NCBI GenBank assembly: GCA_964513655.1
Contig: CAZENQ010000007.1
Coordinates: forward strand, 3,491 to 67,490
DNA from: G020350405 sp964513655
GTDB taxonomy: Bacteria; Planctomycetota; Phycisphaerae; Sedimentisphaerales; Anaerobacaceae
Direction of reading: 5' to 3'
Length of the DNA stretch: 64,000 nt
This document shows positions 27,027 through 36,260 of this stretch, piece by piece. The translations under genes and the position numbers were made by a program. The notes below the pieces were generated by a model. The model was not told the origin of the DNA, did no database searches, and was given only the letters and a program-made list of their open reading frames with translations. Numbering within the stretch: the stretch's first letter is position 1; each line of letters starts with the position of its first letter.

Positions 27027-27215
27027 TTACTGGGCCTTCTCCGAAATCACCAGACTGATTGTCTCAACTTCACCAACGCCGCGTAAGGATTTGGCCATCC
27101 CAATAACAGTCTGAGAAATAATATTCCGAGCAAAACTATTCAGTTCAATCTCCTCGCCGTTGACCTTCAATTGGACCTCGGCCGTCGACTCCTGATTCGG
27201 TTCACATACCGTCAG
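27027..27215 (-). CDS. Small 62-residue protein leading the Moco operon (non-ATG start)
   Basis: The frame runs from CTG 27215 to TAA 27027, seven bases before mobBA. GAGGAG lies five bases before this CTG. There is no ATG or GTG in frame; a TGA is two codons further upstream, so a longer form is not possible. Its core, VQLKVNGEEIELNSFARNI then IGMAKSLRGVGEVETISLVI, is well balanced and resembles small uncharacterised proteins (VNGKEIxLNxFV) I recall from other anaerobes. A TTG at its 16th codon is another possible start. Function unknown. Confidence 0.55.
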   Translation of the reverse strand: MTVCEPNQESTAEVQLKVNGEEIELNSFARNIISQTVIGMAKSLRGVGEVETISLVISEKAQ

Positions 27216-27639
27216 CCTTACTCCTCAATCAGCTTCCCTAAAGCCTTATGCACAACGTATAAACCTATTCTACAGAAAATAACGCCTTATACCATTACTT
27301 TATTGCATCCCCACTCATCTTGCCCTTGAATCACCCTTCTCGCCACGCCAGCTGCCAAAAACAAAAAAAATATCTATACCGTACTTCGCTCGCCCTTCGA
27401 TTATCCATAGCCTACAGGACCTGATACGTTAGCGCAGAGGTATTCACCACAATGCAAAACTCTCCAAAGGGCAGAAATAAATCAGATATGGAAGGTTCGT
27501 TTGCGAAGGACTTTTTCGGCCTGAAGATAGTCAGAATCGGCCTCGGATTGTGACAGCCGTGCAAAGCCGCTTATTAACGATATTTTTGCACATCTTCTGC
27601 CTATCAGTGCTAAAATTACACAGTTTGCACTTAATTTTC
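27216..27639. other. Divergent intergenic region between Moco operon and tRNA
   Basis: About 420 bases without a credible gene. It should contain the promoter of the Moco operon on the minus strand. I looked for a Moco riboswitch-like arrangement and saw none. Confidence 0.4.
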
Positions 27640-27667
27640 TTGCAAAGTCGGCTTTTTTTGCTATTTC
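27640..27667 (+). promoter_or_regulatory. Possible tRNA-Phe promoter
   Basis: TTGCAA (27640-27645), 16-base spacer, TATTTC (27662-27667). The same CTTGCAAA -35 block and spacing occur before the candidate sRNA downstream. The weak -10 keeps confidence low. Confidence 0.35.
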
Positions 27668-27698
27668 TTAGCATTGATTTGACTGCTTAAAGTGGCAT

Positions 27699-27771
<73 letters not shown>

Positions 27772-27894
27772 TTCGGCAAGTTACGCCTTCTCAAGTACTT
27801 ACGCCTTACAGTTTTGACCTGCCATCGAATCCCGGACCCTCGCAAAGCAGATTACCCGGTTAAAGCCGAAAAACAGGCAAATTGCCAAAAATTT

Positions 27895-27928
27895 GAAAAA
27901 ATCGTAAAAATTGCAGATTTTTTCTTAG
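27895..27928 (+). terminator. AT-rich hairpin, probable end of the tRNA transcript
   Basis: GAAAAAATC (27895-27903) pairs exactly with GATTTTTTC (27916-27924), followed by TTAG. The hairpin is weak in GC but sits between the tRNA and the next promoter. Confidence 0.45.
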
Positions 27929-27935
27929 AAAGTGC

Positions 27936-27963
27936 TTGCAAAAGCCTTTTAGGGGGTTATAAT
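27936..27963 (+). promoter_or_regulatory. Strong promoter of the candidate small RNA
   Basis: TTGCAA (27936-27941), 16-base spacer, perfect TATAAT (27958-27963), preceding a 137-base stretch without a gene that ends in a strong terminator. Confidence 0.65.
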
Positions 27964-27969
27964 GATAGG

Positions 27970-28106
27970 TGAACATATATAAGTTCTTTTCTTCTATAAC
28001 ATCTTGGTTTGTGAGGTGGTGTAGATTTTTATAAGTTTGAACTATATCCACTAAATGACAAGCTGCCTCACAAGGGCTGAAGCCTTTAGGTTTCAGCCCT
28101 TTTCTT
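27970..28106 (+). ncRNA. Candidate stand-alone small RNA (~137 nt)
   Basis: Between a TATAAT promoter and a perfect terminator lies a stretch with no convincing coding frame. TTGTGAGG (28009-28016) pairs exactly with CCTCACAA (28066-28073), and inside it TGGTGTAG can pair with CTATATCCA with one bulge, forming a long interrupted hairpin. I do not see the conserved SRP loop or tmRNA features. A short 6S-like role cannot be excluded. Family unknown. Confidence 0.55.
28072..28106 (+). terminator. Rho-independent terminator of the candidate sRNA
   Basis: AAGGGCTGAA (28072-28081) pairs perfectly with TTCAGCCCTT (28092-28101), ten base pairs, followed by TTCTTT. The first two bases overlap the right arm of the upstream hairpin, so the two structures compete slightly. 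Confidence 0.85.
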
Positions 28107-28263
28107 TGCGCCCTACGCAAGCCAAACCTGTCCTTCGACCTACGTGGCGAGGTCCCAAATCGCGGGCAGGCTGTCACTGCATGCGATTATGGAAACTGCG
28201 GAATGAATACCTGGGTCTGCAGTCCGCCACGAGAGTCTATCGTCTCGCGGCGGAAAAGACCCC

Positions 28264-28461
28264 TTAATTATGCGGCCTTGCATTTATCAGAGCAGCCAAA
28301 AGAACATGCCTTAATCTGTCAACGCTGAGGCTGTTGAGGTAATCTTCGGTGAAATCAAACCTGAATCGCCCTTTGAAATTTCTGATGCGTCTTGTAAGCT
28401 CCCCCCTGCCTAAACAAGCGACCGAAGTTGCCGTCTGTTCCAAATCTTCCTTCGAAGCCAT
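28264..28461 (-). CDS. Small hypothetical protein
   Basis: 65 residues from ATG 28461 (MASKEDLEQTATSVAC), with AAAGGG at a fair distance; an ATG eight codons earlier lacks a good site. The sequence is compact, with an Arg-rich middle (TRRIRNFKGRFRFDF) and a helical end (LNSLSVDRLRHVLLAALINA). No signal peptide or known domain. The composition looks like a real soluble protein, and it is divergent from queA. Confidence 0.5.
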   Translation of the reverse strand: MASKEDLEQTATSVACLGRGELTRRIRNFKGRFRFDFTEDYLNSLSVDRLRHVLLAALINARPHN

Positions 28462-28636
28462 CTTTCTGCCCTTTTGAATGACCACTGCACCAAATAGGGT
28501 GTGCGCCAGTAGTATCGACTACGATGTTGGAGCACTTTGGCGCAAAATTCTACAAAGCGGCTCAAGTATCCAAATCAGTTTGTTATCGAACTAAATTTTT
28601 TTTGTCATTTGGCTAATGGTCTGATAACTTTGGACT

Positions 28637-29686
28637 ATGAAAACAGAACAGCTAAACTACTATCTGCCACCCGAGTTGATTGCCCAGCAGCCGCCTGCCG
28701 CTCGAAGCGATTCAAGACTGCTGGTCCTCAATCGCCCCGGCGGTGAACTTATCGACAGCCGGTTCAGCAAAATTGGCGACTTCTTGCTGCCCGAGGACTG
28801 TCTTGTGCTAAACGATACAAAAGTCTTGCCGGCCCGTTTCTTCGGCCAGCGAAGCAACAAAGGCAAGCTCGAAGGCCTGTTCCTGGCTGAGGACAAGCCC
28901 GGTATATGGCGGGTAATGCTAAAAGGAGCACGCAAACTAACATCAGGCCAGACTATTTACCTAAAAGATAAATCACAGAAGGACCTCTGCAGTGCGGAAA
29001 TCCTCGACAAATCCACCCAGGGCGTATGCAGGCTCAAAATATCAGCAAAGGAAGATACCCAGACTATCCTTGACAAAATAGGCTATCCCCCCCTACCGCC
29101 ATATATCAAAAGAGGCACGGATCTTCGCCAGGCACAAATAGATAAGAAGCGGTATCAAACGGTTTATGCCTGCCATACCGGCGCCATCGCCGCGCCCACG
29201 GCCGGACTGCACTTTACTGATGAACTAATCGAGCACCTAAAGAACAGGCAGGTACGCTTTGCATACATAACACTGCACATAGGAACAGGCACATTTAAGC
29301 CCATAACCACAGAGAACGTCGAGGAGCACAAAATACACAGCGAACGATTCAGTATCGATGAAGCAAATTCACAGATAATAAACGCGGCGAAAGAGAAAGG
29401 CCGGCGAATAATAGCCGTCGGCACTACTTCGGCGCGGACTCTCGAGACAGTGGCCGTCAACTCACGCATAGAAGCCGCCCGCGGCACCACTGACCTTTTT
29501 ATCAAGCCCGGCTATAACTTCAAAATGCTCGACGCTATGATAACCAACTTCCATCTGCCGCGGTCAACACTGCTGGCATTAGTCGCTGCATTTGCCGGGT
29601 TGGAGAATATCATGCTAGCGTACCAACACGCTATCGACAAACGATACCGCTTCTACTCTTACGGCGACGCAATGCTTATAATCTAA
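28637..29686 (+). CDS. queA: S-adenosylmethionine:tRNA ribosyltransferase-isomerase
   Basis: 349 residues, normal for QueA, which adds the epoxycyclopentane group to tRNA in queuosine synthesis. Conserved parts are YYLPPELIAQQPPAARSDSR at the start, CLVLNDTKVLPARFFGQR, GAIAAPTAGLHFT and LHIGTGTFKPI in the core, and FHLPRSTLLALVAAFAG near the end. The window holds no other queuosine genes. Confidence 0.97.
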   Translation: MKTEQLNYYLPPELIAQQPPAARSDSRLLVLNRPGGELIDSRFSKIGDFLLPEDCLVLNDTKVLPARFFGQRSNKGKLEGLFLAEDKPGIWRVMLKGARKLTSGQTIYLKDKSQKDLCSAEILDKSTQGVCRLKISAKEDTQTILDKIGYPPLPPYIKRGTDLRQAQIDKKRYQTVYACHTGAIAAPTAGLHFTDELIEHLKNRQVRFAYITLHIGTGTFKPITTENVEEHKIHSERFSIDEANSQIINAAKEKGRRIIAVGTTSARTLETVAVNSRIEAARGTTDLFIKPGYNFKMLDAMITNFHLPRSTLLALVAAFAGLENIMLAYQHAIDKRYRFYSYGDAMLII

Positions 29687-29747
29687 GATAGTCAGGAGAA
29701 ACAATCGGCAGCTACAATTGAATTGAATATATACCAAGGAGTTACCA

Positions 29748-31601
29748 ATGAAAGCAAGGAACATGCGATTGCACTACCTGTGTCTGATTAGCTCGTTTTG
29801 TCTGACTGCCATTCACATGTGTTCTGCGGCTGCAGCCGACGAGTTCGTACCCGATATCAACTCATCCGGCTATAAGCAGTGGCTTAACGGCACGTGGCGG
29901 TTTCGCCTCGACCCCAATAACATCGGCGAAAAAGAGCAGTGGTGCAAGCCCGCAAGTCTCGACGAGTGGAAAGCTGTCGCAGTCCCCTCGACTTATAATA
30001 TTTATGAAAAAGACTTGAAACGCTATCGGGGAAAGGGCTGGTACAGTAAGAGCTTCAGGCTGGAAAAGAAGCTGGAAAAAAATGAGCACGTAATCATACG
30101 GTTTCTGGGTGTTCCCATTCGAGCCAAAGTCTGGCTAAACGCAAAGATGCTCTCCCAGCATCTTTTTCCGTATACAGCCTTTGAATTTGACGCCACCGAA
30201 TATCTGAATTCTGAAGGCGAAAACGTTCTCGTTGTGCAGGCCGACAATAAAGCGTTGGAGCGAGCAATTCCCGACCCCAAATGCATCGGCTGGTGGTTTT
30301 GCGGTGGCATCTGTCGGGACGTTTATTTAGAGGTGCGTCCTGCCATCGCTATCACGAATCTCTGGCTGGACACAAGAATGACAGGACAGAAGTGGAGCTT
30401 CGCTGCAACAGCCATTGTGACAAATTACGCCAAAAAGCAGGTACATAACTCAATCACCGTCAATTTAAAAGACCCGGACAAAAAGGCTGTATGGAAAAAG
30501 ACTAAGGATATCATCGCCAAACCCGGAGAGAACAACATTGTTCTAAGCGGTTCTCTCACCAGCATCCAGCCATGGTCTCCTGATAGCCCAACGCTATACG
30601 AGATGACAGCATCAATAGAAGGCGAGGGGCCTTACAGTCGGACGATAAAAACAGGATTTCGACAGATAGAAACGCGCGGCAGCGGTATCTTTCTCAACGG
30701 CAAGAAGATGCTCCTGCGAGGCATGTCACGCCACGAGTTTCTGGCAGGTCACGCAAATGTCATCTCGCGCGAAAGGACCCTTGAGGACATCAAAGACTTC
30801 AAGGAGCTCGGTTGCAATTTCCTGCGCACCGCACATTATACACAACACCCATACCTCCACGAGTTGTGCGACGAGTATGGCCTGCTGGTCTGGACCGAAA
30901 TACCCGCCTGGCAGTCAATCAGCGAAGTGCTCTCAGACCCGGCAGTAATCGAAAAGTGGGGCAAGCCCCAGATCGCCGAGATGATAAACCAGTACCGACG
31001 TTATCCCTCGGTGGTTGTATGGTCGGTGGGAAATGAATTCAACTCGGAAAGAAAGGACGTCGCCAGATATGTCGAGCAGACTACCGATTTTGTCCGCGAA
31101 ATGGACCCAACCCGCTTGGTGACATTCGCCTCGCACAGACGCAAGAACGATGTGTGCTTTGGGTATGTAGATTTCATTGCCATTAACGAATATTACGGCT
31201 GGTACAACGGAGACATCAACGACTTAGGGCCTTGCCTGGACTGGTTGCATGAAAACTTTCCGGATAAGCCCATACTGGTGAGCGAATTCGGTTCAGGAGG
31301 TTCCGCTGACGCCGCATCAGAGACCTGGCCTACGAATGACCAGGGATGCTTCAGTCTGGATTGCCAGGTCAGATTTCTCAAAGCCCATATGGACCAGATC
31401 TTCGCACCTGAGCGCCGAGATTATGTGGCCGGTGGCCTGATTTGGCTCTACAACGATTTTGACAACTTCGCCACCGGTGTTTGGCACAAACGCCCGCCAA
31501 AATGGATGGACGTCAACCTCAAAGGCCTGGTCACAATAGACCGCAAACGAAAACCAAGCTTCGACACGGTCAAAAGCTACTTCCACTCCCTCGATAAGTA
31601 G
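29748..31601 (+). CDS. Secreted glycoside hydrolase family 2 (beta-glucuronidase-like)
   Basis: 617 residues with a signal peptide (~1-28). Order: sugar-binding jelly roll (~45-215), Ig-like middle domain (~220-320), TIM barrel (~325-615). Probable acid/base is Glu430 (VVWSVGNEFNSE) and nucleophile Glu513 (LVSEFGSGG). Other family blocks are LLRGMSRHEF and LRTAHYTQHPYL. The length and motifs match beta-glucuronidase or a short beta-galactosidase; the substrate cannot be fixed by eye. It is convergent with the minus-strand sugar operon. Confidence 0.93.
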   Translation: MKARNMRLHYLCLISSFCLTAIHMCSAAAADEFVPDINSSGYKQWLNGTWRFRLDPNNIGEKEQWCKPASLDEWKAVAVPSTYNIYEKDLKRYRGKGWYSKSFRLEKKLEKNEHVIIRFLGVPIRAKVWLNAKMLSQHLFPYTAFEFDATEYLNSEGENVLVVQADNKALERAIPDPKCIGWWFCGGICRDVYLEVRPAIAITNLWLDTRMTGQKWSFAATAIVTNYAKKQVHNSITVNLKDPDKKAVWKKTKDIIAKPGENNIVLSGSLTSIQPWSPDSPTLYEMTASIEGEGPYSRTIKTGFRQIETRGSGIFLNGKKMLLRGMSRHEFLAGHANVISRERTLEDIKDFKELGCNFLRTAHYTQHPYLHELCDEYGLLVWTEIPAWQSISEVLSDPAVIEKWGKPQIAEMINQYRRYPSVVVWSVGNEFNSERKDVARYVEQTTDFVREMDPTRLVTFASHRRKNDVCFGYVDFIAINEYYGWYNGDINDLGPCLDWLHENFPDKPILVSEFGSGGSADAASETWPTNDQGCFSLDCQVRFLKAHMDQIFAPERRDYVAGGLIWLYNDFDNFATGVWHKRPPKWMDVNLKGLVTIDRKRKPSFDTVKSYFHSLDK

Positions 31602-31619
31602 CGAAGGACAAAATCGTTG

Positions 31620-33416
31620 CTATTCGATTTTAACAAGGATAACCCAGTCTTCGTCTGTATCTTTCGGCGGATTACCGATGGAAACTTCCCCTGGGCCCTT
31701 GACTTTCTCGATTGAGCCGGTCTGCAATTCACCGCCTGTTCGCGGATTATACCAATGCACCGTATAACTGCCCGCTGTTAAACTCAACTCCGTGGTTCCT
31801 CCCTTGGGCAGGTACACAGCATACACATCACCGGGCCTGGCCAGACACCACCCCCTCGAAACCAAAGAATCATCCGGTGACATCTGGTAGAATGGCAGAT
31901 AGTTGTGAAAGAACTCAAGCGCATAACGCGTCAAGTCCCACAGATGGTCCCGGCTGCGCCAGTCCTCACAGTTCAGGTCGTTGTGAGCGAACTTGTATCC
32001 GAAGTACCACTCACAGCCGGCCCCGCCTGCCATGAGGTTGCCCCAAAGGCAATTTTTGCGAGGCTCATCATGGGTTGGGTCATTCGCATCAGGCTTAACT
32101 CCATTGGCACCATGACCGAATTCATCCAGACAGACAATCCACTTCCGGCCGTGCAGTGCCGAACGCTCGACCCACTTTAGCGTCTCCGAATGAGTGTCAG
32201 AGCCGCTCTCGTTCATCTGAAGAGATGTCCCGTCGAAGTCAGCGTAGCCGAGAAGCGGATTGTAAACCTCATCGTATTTTTCCGGAAAGGTGTGCACCAC
32301 GACAGGATGTCTGTAAGGGTCGTTATTCTTGAAGAAACTTGCAAATGCCTTCCTCTGCTCATCGGTATTGGTATTCTCCTCGCCCAAATTCCAAACCAAT
32401 CCAAGGTGATGGCCGAAGCGGGCAATCAACTCGCGGTAATAAAGCTTCCGCTGTATTCCCAGCCCGCCGCCGTCAAGCCCCTGGTCGTTCTCCTGCTCCT
32501 GAGTAATGATGTGCATCATCAGGCCGAGTCTGTCCATATGCGAAAAGACAATCTCCCACTGGTCAAGCTTGCTGCAGTCGAATCGCAATTTCTCATCGGG
32601 CCGTATCCAAGGCCAAACATCTTTGCCGTCACCACCGTCAAGATTATATGTGACAAAATAAACACTGTTCATACCCTTCGAGGCAAGGTAATTCAAAGCG
32701 CCTATAATGTTCCTGCCCTTGCCGTTCTGCCAAGTAGGGTCACCGTTCCGCCAGTCCCCGGCATGCGGAACATAATGATGCAGAAACTTTTCACCCTTAG
32801 CTTCCCCCTCCCTGGCAAGACCTGCGGTATCGTACGTCCCCTCAAATTCGAAATACGCCAGAAAGTTTTCAGGACTGTCGGCGCCGCCCTTAAGAAAATA
32901 CTCACCCGTCTCAGCAAACCGAAGGTAACGCTCGCCGACGTATTGCAACATACCCTTGCCGCGAAAGTCCCGGCCCGTCTTGTCGGTGGGTACAATGTCA
33001 ATCGTACCCGTCAGCCCATCCGGAATACCGGGCGAGCCAGCTCCCGGCTCAGGCTCTATTGCAATTTCTCCGCCGAGACGAAATGATACTATATAAGTCC
33101 ATCTGCCCGTTGCATCCGGGACAAAGTGTACCCGCCATTTATTACCCGCGATGGCGCCGGTCTCGCCCGCATTGCCGTCCGCCGCATAGTACCCCGGCAC
33201 AATGTAACACCTATTGCCCTTCGTGAAAAAAACATTCAAGCGATAATCCAGAAATGGATTCGGCCCAGTAACCTCATTTGCATCAGGCCCCTCAAGCGTA
33301 AGTGTCACCTTGTGCCACTTTTTCAGCTCGCCCGTGACATCAACCTTCCCCGCAACCACAGCGCTTCGGCCAAGCAGAACAATCAGTAACGTGATAATTA
33401 CAAATCGAATCCTCAA
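31620..33416 (-). CDS. Secreted DUF5060-type glycoside hydrolase
   Basis: 598 residues from TTG 33416, which has a perfect AGGAGG seven bases upstream. The longer start 19 codons earlier would overlap the upstream kinase gene. A signal segment (~4-22) is followed by a DUF5060 beta domain (~25-140, LKKWHKVTLTLEGP), a TIM-barrel domain (~150-505) with probable acid residues in VWNLGEENTNTD and VCLDEFGHGANG, and a C-terminal collagen-binding-like beta domain (~510-598). Family members cut plant or algal glycans. It is 40 bases after the xylulokinase gene. Confidence 0.88.
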   Translation of the reverse strand: MRIRFVIITLLIVLLGRSAVVAGKVDVTGELKKWHKVTLTLEGPDANEVTGPNPFLDYRLNVFFTKGNRCYIVPGYYAADGNAGETGAIAGNKWRVHFVPDATGRWTYIVSFRLGGEIAIEPEPGAGSPGIPDGLTGTIDIVPTDKTGRDFRGKGMLQYVGERYLRFAETGEYFLKGGADSPENFLAYFEFEGTYDTAGLAREGEAKGEKFLHHYVPHAGDWRNGDPTWQNGKGRNIIGALNYLASKGMNSVYFVTYNLDGGDGKDVWPWIRPDEKLRFDCSKLDQWEIVFSHMDRLGLMMHIITQEQENDQGLDGGGLGIQRKLYYRELIARFGHHLGLVWNLGEENTNTDEQRKAFASFFKNNDPYRHPVVVHTFPEKYDEVYNPLLGYADFDGTSLQMNESGSDTHSETLKWVERSALHGRKWIVCLDEFGHGANGVKPDANDPTHDEPRKNCLWGNLMAGGAGCEWYFGYKFAHNDLNCEDWRSRDHLWDLTRYALEFFHNYLPFYQMSPDDSLVSRGWCLARPGDVYAVYLPKGGTTELSLTAGSYTVHWYNPRTGGELQTGSIEKVKGPGEVSIGNPPKDTDEDWVILVKIE

Positions 33417-33456
33417 TTTGCAGCCTCCTCTCTTATAGCCAAATCTATGAGCAAAC

Positions 33457-34947
33457 TCATTTCGCCAATTCACACTTCAAAACACCCTCCCACTTCTCAT
33501 AAGCCTCCGCGTACGCCGGTGCCAATTTATCATTCGGCTCAATGGTCTTAATGGGCTCTAAGCCCACAAAAGCATCTTGCATCTCTTTGTAAATACCGGC
33601 GCCAATACCCGCCCCTCTTGCAGCACCCTGCGAACCATCGGTGTTGTACAGTTCCACAACAGATTTTGTTACGGTCGCAAAGGCTTCGGCAAATAACGGA
33701 CTAAGGAACATATTAGCGTTACCCGCCCGAACGGTCCGCACTTCAACTCCCACATTGTGCATTATCCCAAGGCCGTAATTCAACGCAAAGACAATACCCT
33801 CCTGCGCCGCCCTTAGCAGATGCGACCTGTTGTGAACATTAAAGTTCAAACCGCGAACGACCGCACCAAGGTCCCTGTTCTCCAGCGTCCTTTCGGCCCC
33901 GTTGCCGTACGGCAGAATAACAAGGCCATCGCTGCCGACCGGCGCTTCGGCCGCCAACTCGTTCATCTGTCCATAATCAATCCCGCCGGCAGCGTTGTGC
34001 TTCAACCAACTGTTCAAAATCCCCGTACCGTTGATGCACAACAGAACACCGTAGCGGGCGGCATTGGACGAGTGATTAACGTGAACAAATGTGTTGACCC
34101 TCGACTTGCTGTCGTAGTCCTGTTTATCGCTGATACCATAGACCACGCCCGAAGTCCCGGCCGTGGCCGCTATCTCGCCGGGATTTAAAACATTTAGGCT
34201 CAATGCGTTATTCGGCTGGTCGCCTGCCCTATAAGATACCTTCGTTCCCGCCGCCAAGCCAAGCTCCTCTGCGGCCCCTTTAGTCACCTCACCCTGAATG
34301 GAAAATGTCGGCACGACATCTGCAACAAGTTCCTCGGAAATCCCATAGTGATTCAGCACCAAATCGGCGAGCCCCTGCTGTTCAAAGTCCCACATTATCC
34401 CTTCAGACAAACCCGATGGCGTGGTCCTTATATCGCCGGTCATCCTCATTGCTATATAATCACCGGGCAGCATCATTTTATAAATCTTTGAATAGATCTC
34501 CGGCTCATTCTCCATCACCCACTTTAACTTCGACGCCGTAAAATTGCCCGGCGAGTTCAGCAGCCGCTCAAGGCACTTCTTTTCTCCTATCTCCTCTATC
34601 GCTTTGTTCCCGATTTCCACCGCCCTGCTGTCACACCAGATTATCGAAGGCCTTAAGACCTCGTGATTCTTATCAACAACCACCAACCCGTGCATCTGGT
34701 AGGAAATACCTATTGCCTCCACATCACAGGCCTCAAACTCCGCATCAGCTTTAATCTGCCGCGTAGCCAACTTGACATTCTCCCACCAAACCTCGGGATG
34801 CTGCTCCGCCCAGCCCGCCCTTTGCGCAATAATCTCCAGCTCCTTTTCAGGCGAACTCGCCGTTGCCAGCACCTCACCCGTCTCGGCCTCCATCAACGTC
34901 GCCTTTATTGACGAACTACCCACGTCGTAGCCTAATAAAAGTGCCAT
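33457..34947 (-). CDS. xylB: Xylulokinase-type FGGY carbohydrate kinase
   Basis: 496 residues. FGGY kinases move phosphate from ATP to a sugar. Signature pieces are LGYDVGSSSIKATLMEAE at the N terminus, GISYQMHGLVVVD, the catalytic Asp in YRAGDQPNNAL and the ATP-site block AATAGTSGVVYG. The pattern best fits D-xylulokinase, though ribulokinase-like substrates cannot be fully excluded. ATG 34947 has GAGGA upstream. It lies between two secreted sugar-active proteins of the same operon. Confidence 0.9.
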   Translation of the reverse strand: MALLLGYDVGSSSIKATLMEAETGEVLATASSPEKELEIIAQRAGWAEQHPEVWWENVKLATRQIKADAEFEACDVEAIGISYQMHGLVVVDKNHEVLRPSIIWCDSRAVEIGNKAIEEIGEKKCLERLLNSPGNFTASKLKWVMENEPEIYSKIYKMMLPGDYIAMRMTGDIRTTPSGLSEGIMWDFEQQGLADLVLNHYGISEELVADVVPTFSIQGEVTKGAAEELGLAAGTKVSYRAGDQPNNALSLNVLNPGEIAATAGTSGVVYGISDKQDYDSKSRVNTFVHVNHSSNAARYGVLLCINGTGILNSWLKHNAAGGIDYGQMNELAAEAPVGSDGLVILPYGNGAERTLENRDLGAVVRGLNFNVHNRSHLLRAAQEGIVFALNYGLGIMHNVGVEVRTVRAGNANMFLSPLFAEAFATVTKSVVELYNTDGSQGAARGAGIGAGIYKEMQDAFVGLEPIKTIEPNDKLAPAYAEAYEKWEGVLKCELAK

Positions 34948-34988
34948 CCAGTTATCCTCTTATTGTTGTGACAAAAGGAAAACTACAG

Positions 34989-36038
34989 TTACAGGGCACA
35001 TGTTTTTTCCACAAGAGGCAGCACCTTCGCATCTATCTCCGATTCCTCCTCTCCAACCTCTGCCTTGAAAAGATACCACATCTCAACATGCTCCACTTTT
35101 CCACCCTTCGCCGGTATCTTTGTGAGCGGCCCAAGGGTCTCAAACTCCAGCATATCACCATCGGTAAACGTCGCGGTATTGCACTCATAATCCGGATATG
35201 TCCCCGCAGAATCGTATGGGTAACGCTTTACAAACAGCTCGCCATCCAAGTAATATGCCCCCCAGCCCTGTTTGTTGAGCAGACCGATTTTCTGCTTTAC
35301 CTTACGATTGGGGTCCTGTTGCAGTTGTATGTACTTCTTGCCCCACGTCCACCGAGGGTCGCTCATATTCGTGTAGTGCCACAGCACCACCGGCCGCGCA
35401 GCAAGCAAATAATCTGGGTGAGGCCGATAAGGCTCCTGCGGCAGGATTAACCTTCCCCTCTGCGCCATAACAGTCAGCGCCCAAGGCGCCGCTTTTATGT
35501 CCCACTGGTTATTATTGGTTAGCCGGTGAAGTACTTTCACCTTGTTGGCCTTCGGGTCAAGTGTAACCTCGATTTCTTTGACTATGCCTGTTATTGCCTC
35601 TACCGGCTGGATAAGCTTCAAGGTCTTCCCGTCCCACTTGTAGTCTATCGGCGAGTTATCTGGATAGAAAGTTCTCTCAATGTCCTCAGGACCATGCCAA
35701 ATCCGATGGCCGCCGTAAATCCGCCACTCCTTACCGCCGGTCTTGCCCAACTGGTCCTTGTATTCTTTGAATAAATTCTGCCCGCCTACGTAGCCAAACC
35801 GCATAATCCTCGTCCCCACATCAGTAGTAGCTATAAGTTCTATCTCACCGTTGCTGAGCTTAATGCAATTCGGCCAGCCACCGTACGAAACCTTCTCCAT
35901 CTTTATATCTGCGCATTTCCCGGTTTCCTCACCATTTGCAGGTCGCATCGGACTAAACAATGCAAACACAATCAATAGCCCAACGCCGACCATCACAACC
36001 TGTTTTCCGGGCCGCCACCGCTCCACTTGCTCTTTCAT
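34989..36038 (-). CDS. Exported aldose-epimerase-like protein
   Basis: 349 residues from ATG 36038, with AAAGGAG eight bases upstream; a much longer frame from 36236 lacks a site. A signal peptide or anchor (~12-34) precedes a galactose-mutarotase-like beta-sandwich. Visible parts are LSNGEIELIATTDVGTRIMR, GGHRIWHGPEDIERTFYPDN and KVLHRLTNN. The pattern resembles DUF4380 proteins. The His/Glu pair needed for sugar epimerisation may lie in GHRIWHGPE. It probably handles sugars released by the neighbouring hydrolases. Confidence 0.75.
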   Translation of the reverse strand: MKEQVERWRPGKQVVMVGVGLLIVFALFSPMRPANGEETGKCADIKMEKVSYGGWPNCIKLSNGEIELIATTDVGTRIMRFGYVGGQNLFKEYKDQLGKTGGKEWRIYGGHRIWHGPEDIERTFYPDNSPIDYKWDGKTLKLIQPVEAITGIVKEIEVTLDPKANKVKVLHRLTNNNQWDIKAAPWALTVMAQRGRLILPQEPYRPHPDYLLAARPVVLWHYTNMSDPRWTWGKKYIQLQQDPNRKVKQKIGLLNKQGWGAYYLDGELFVKRYPYDSAGTYPDYECNTATFTDGDMLEFETLGPLTKIPAKGGKVEHVEMWYLFKAEVGEEESEIDAKVLPLVEKTCAL

Positions 36039-36260
36039 TTCCTGTTCTCCTTTCAAATTTTCGTTAACTGCAAAATCTACCTGCCGTATTTCAGTCGAAA
36101 CACGAGCTAAAGTGGCTGCGATACTATCAGACTTTAAACGCGATTTCCAGTGCAAAAGCAGAAACGCCCTGAGCAGCCGTCTCCAAAAACTATCAATCCT
36201 TGGACAGCCTCCTCCTGCCTCCCAACCGTCTGCCATTTACTTGGTTTCACTCCTTAACTG

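Noticed and set aside
27216..27639. Moco riboswitch before the Moco operon
   Set aside because: No extended conserved helices of that class could be found on the minus strand.
32190..33086. 298-codon open frame opposite the DUF5060 gene
   Set aside because: Antisense shadow of a gene with clear domains; no ribosome-binding site and no recognisable fold.
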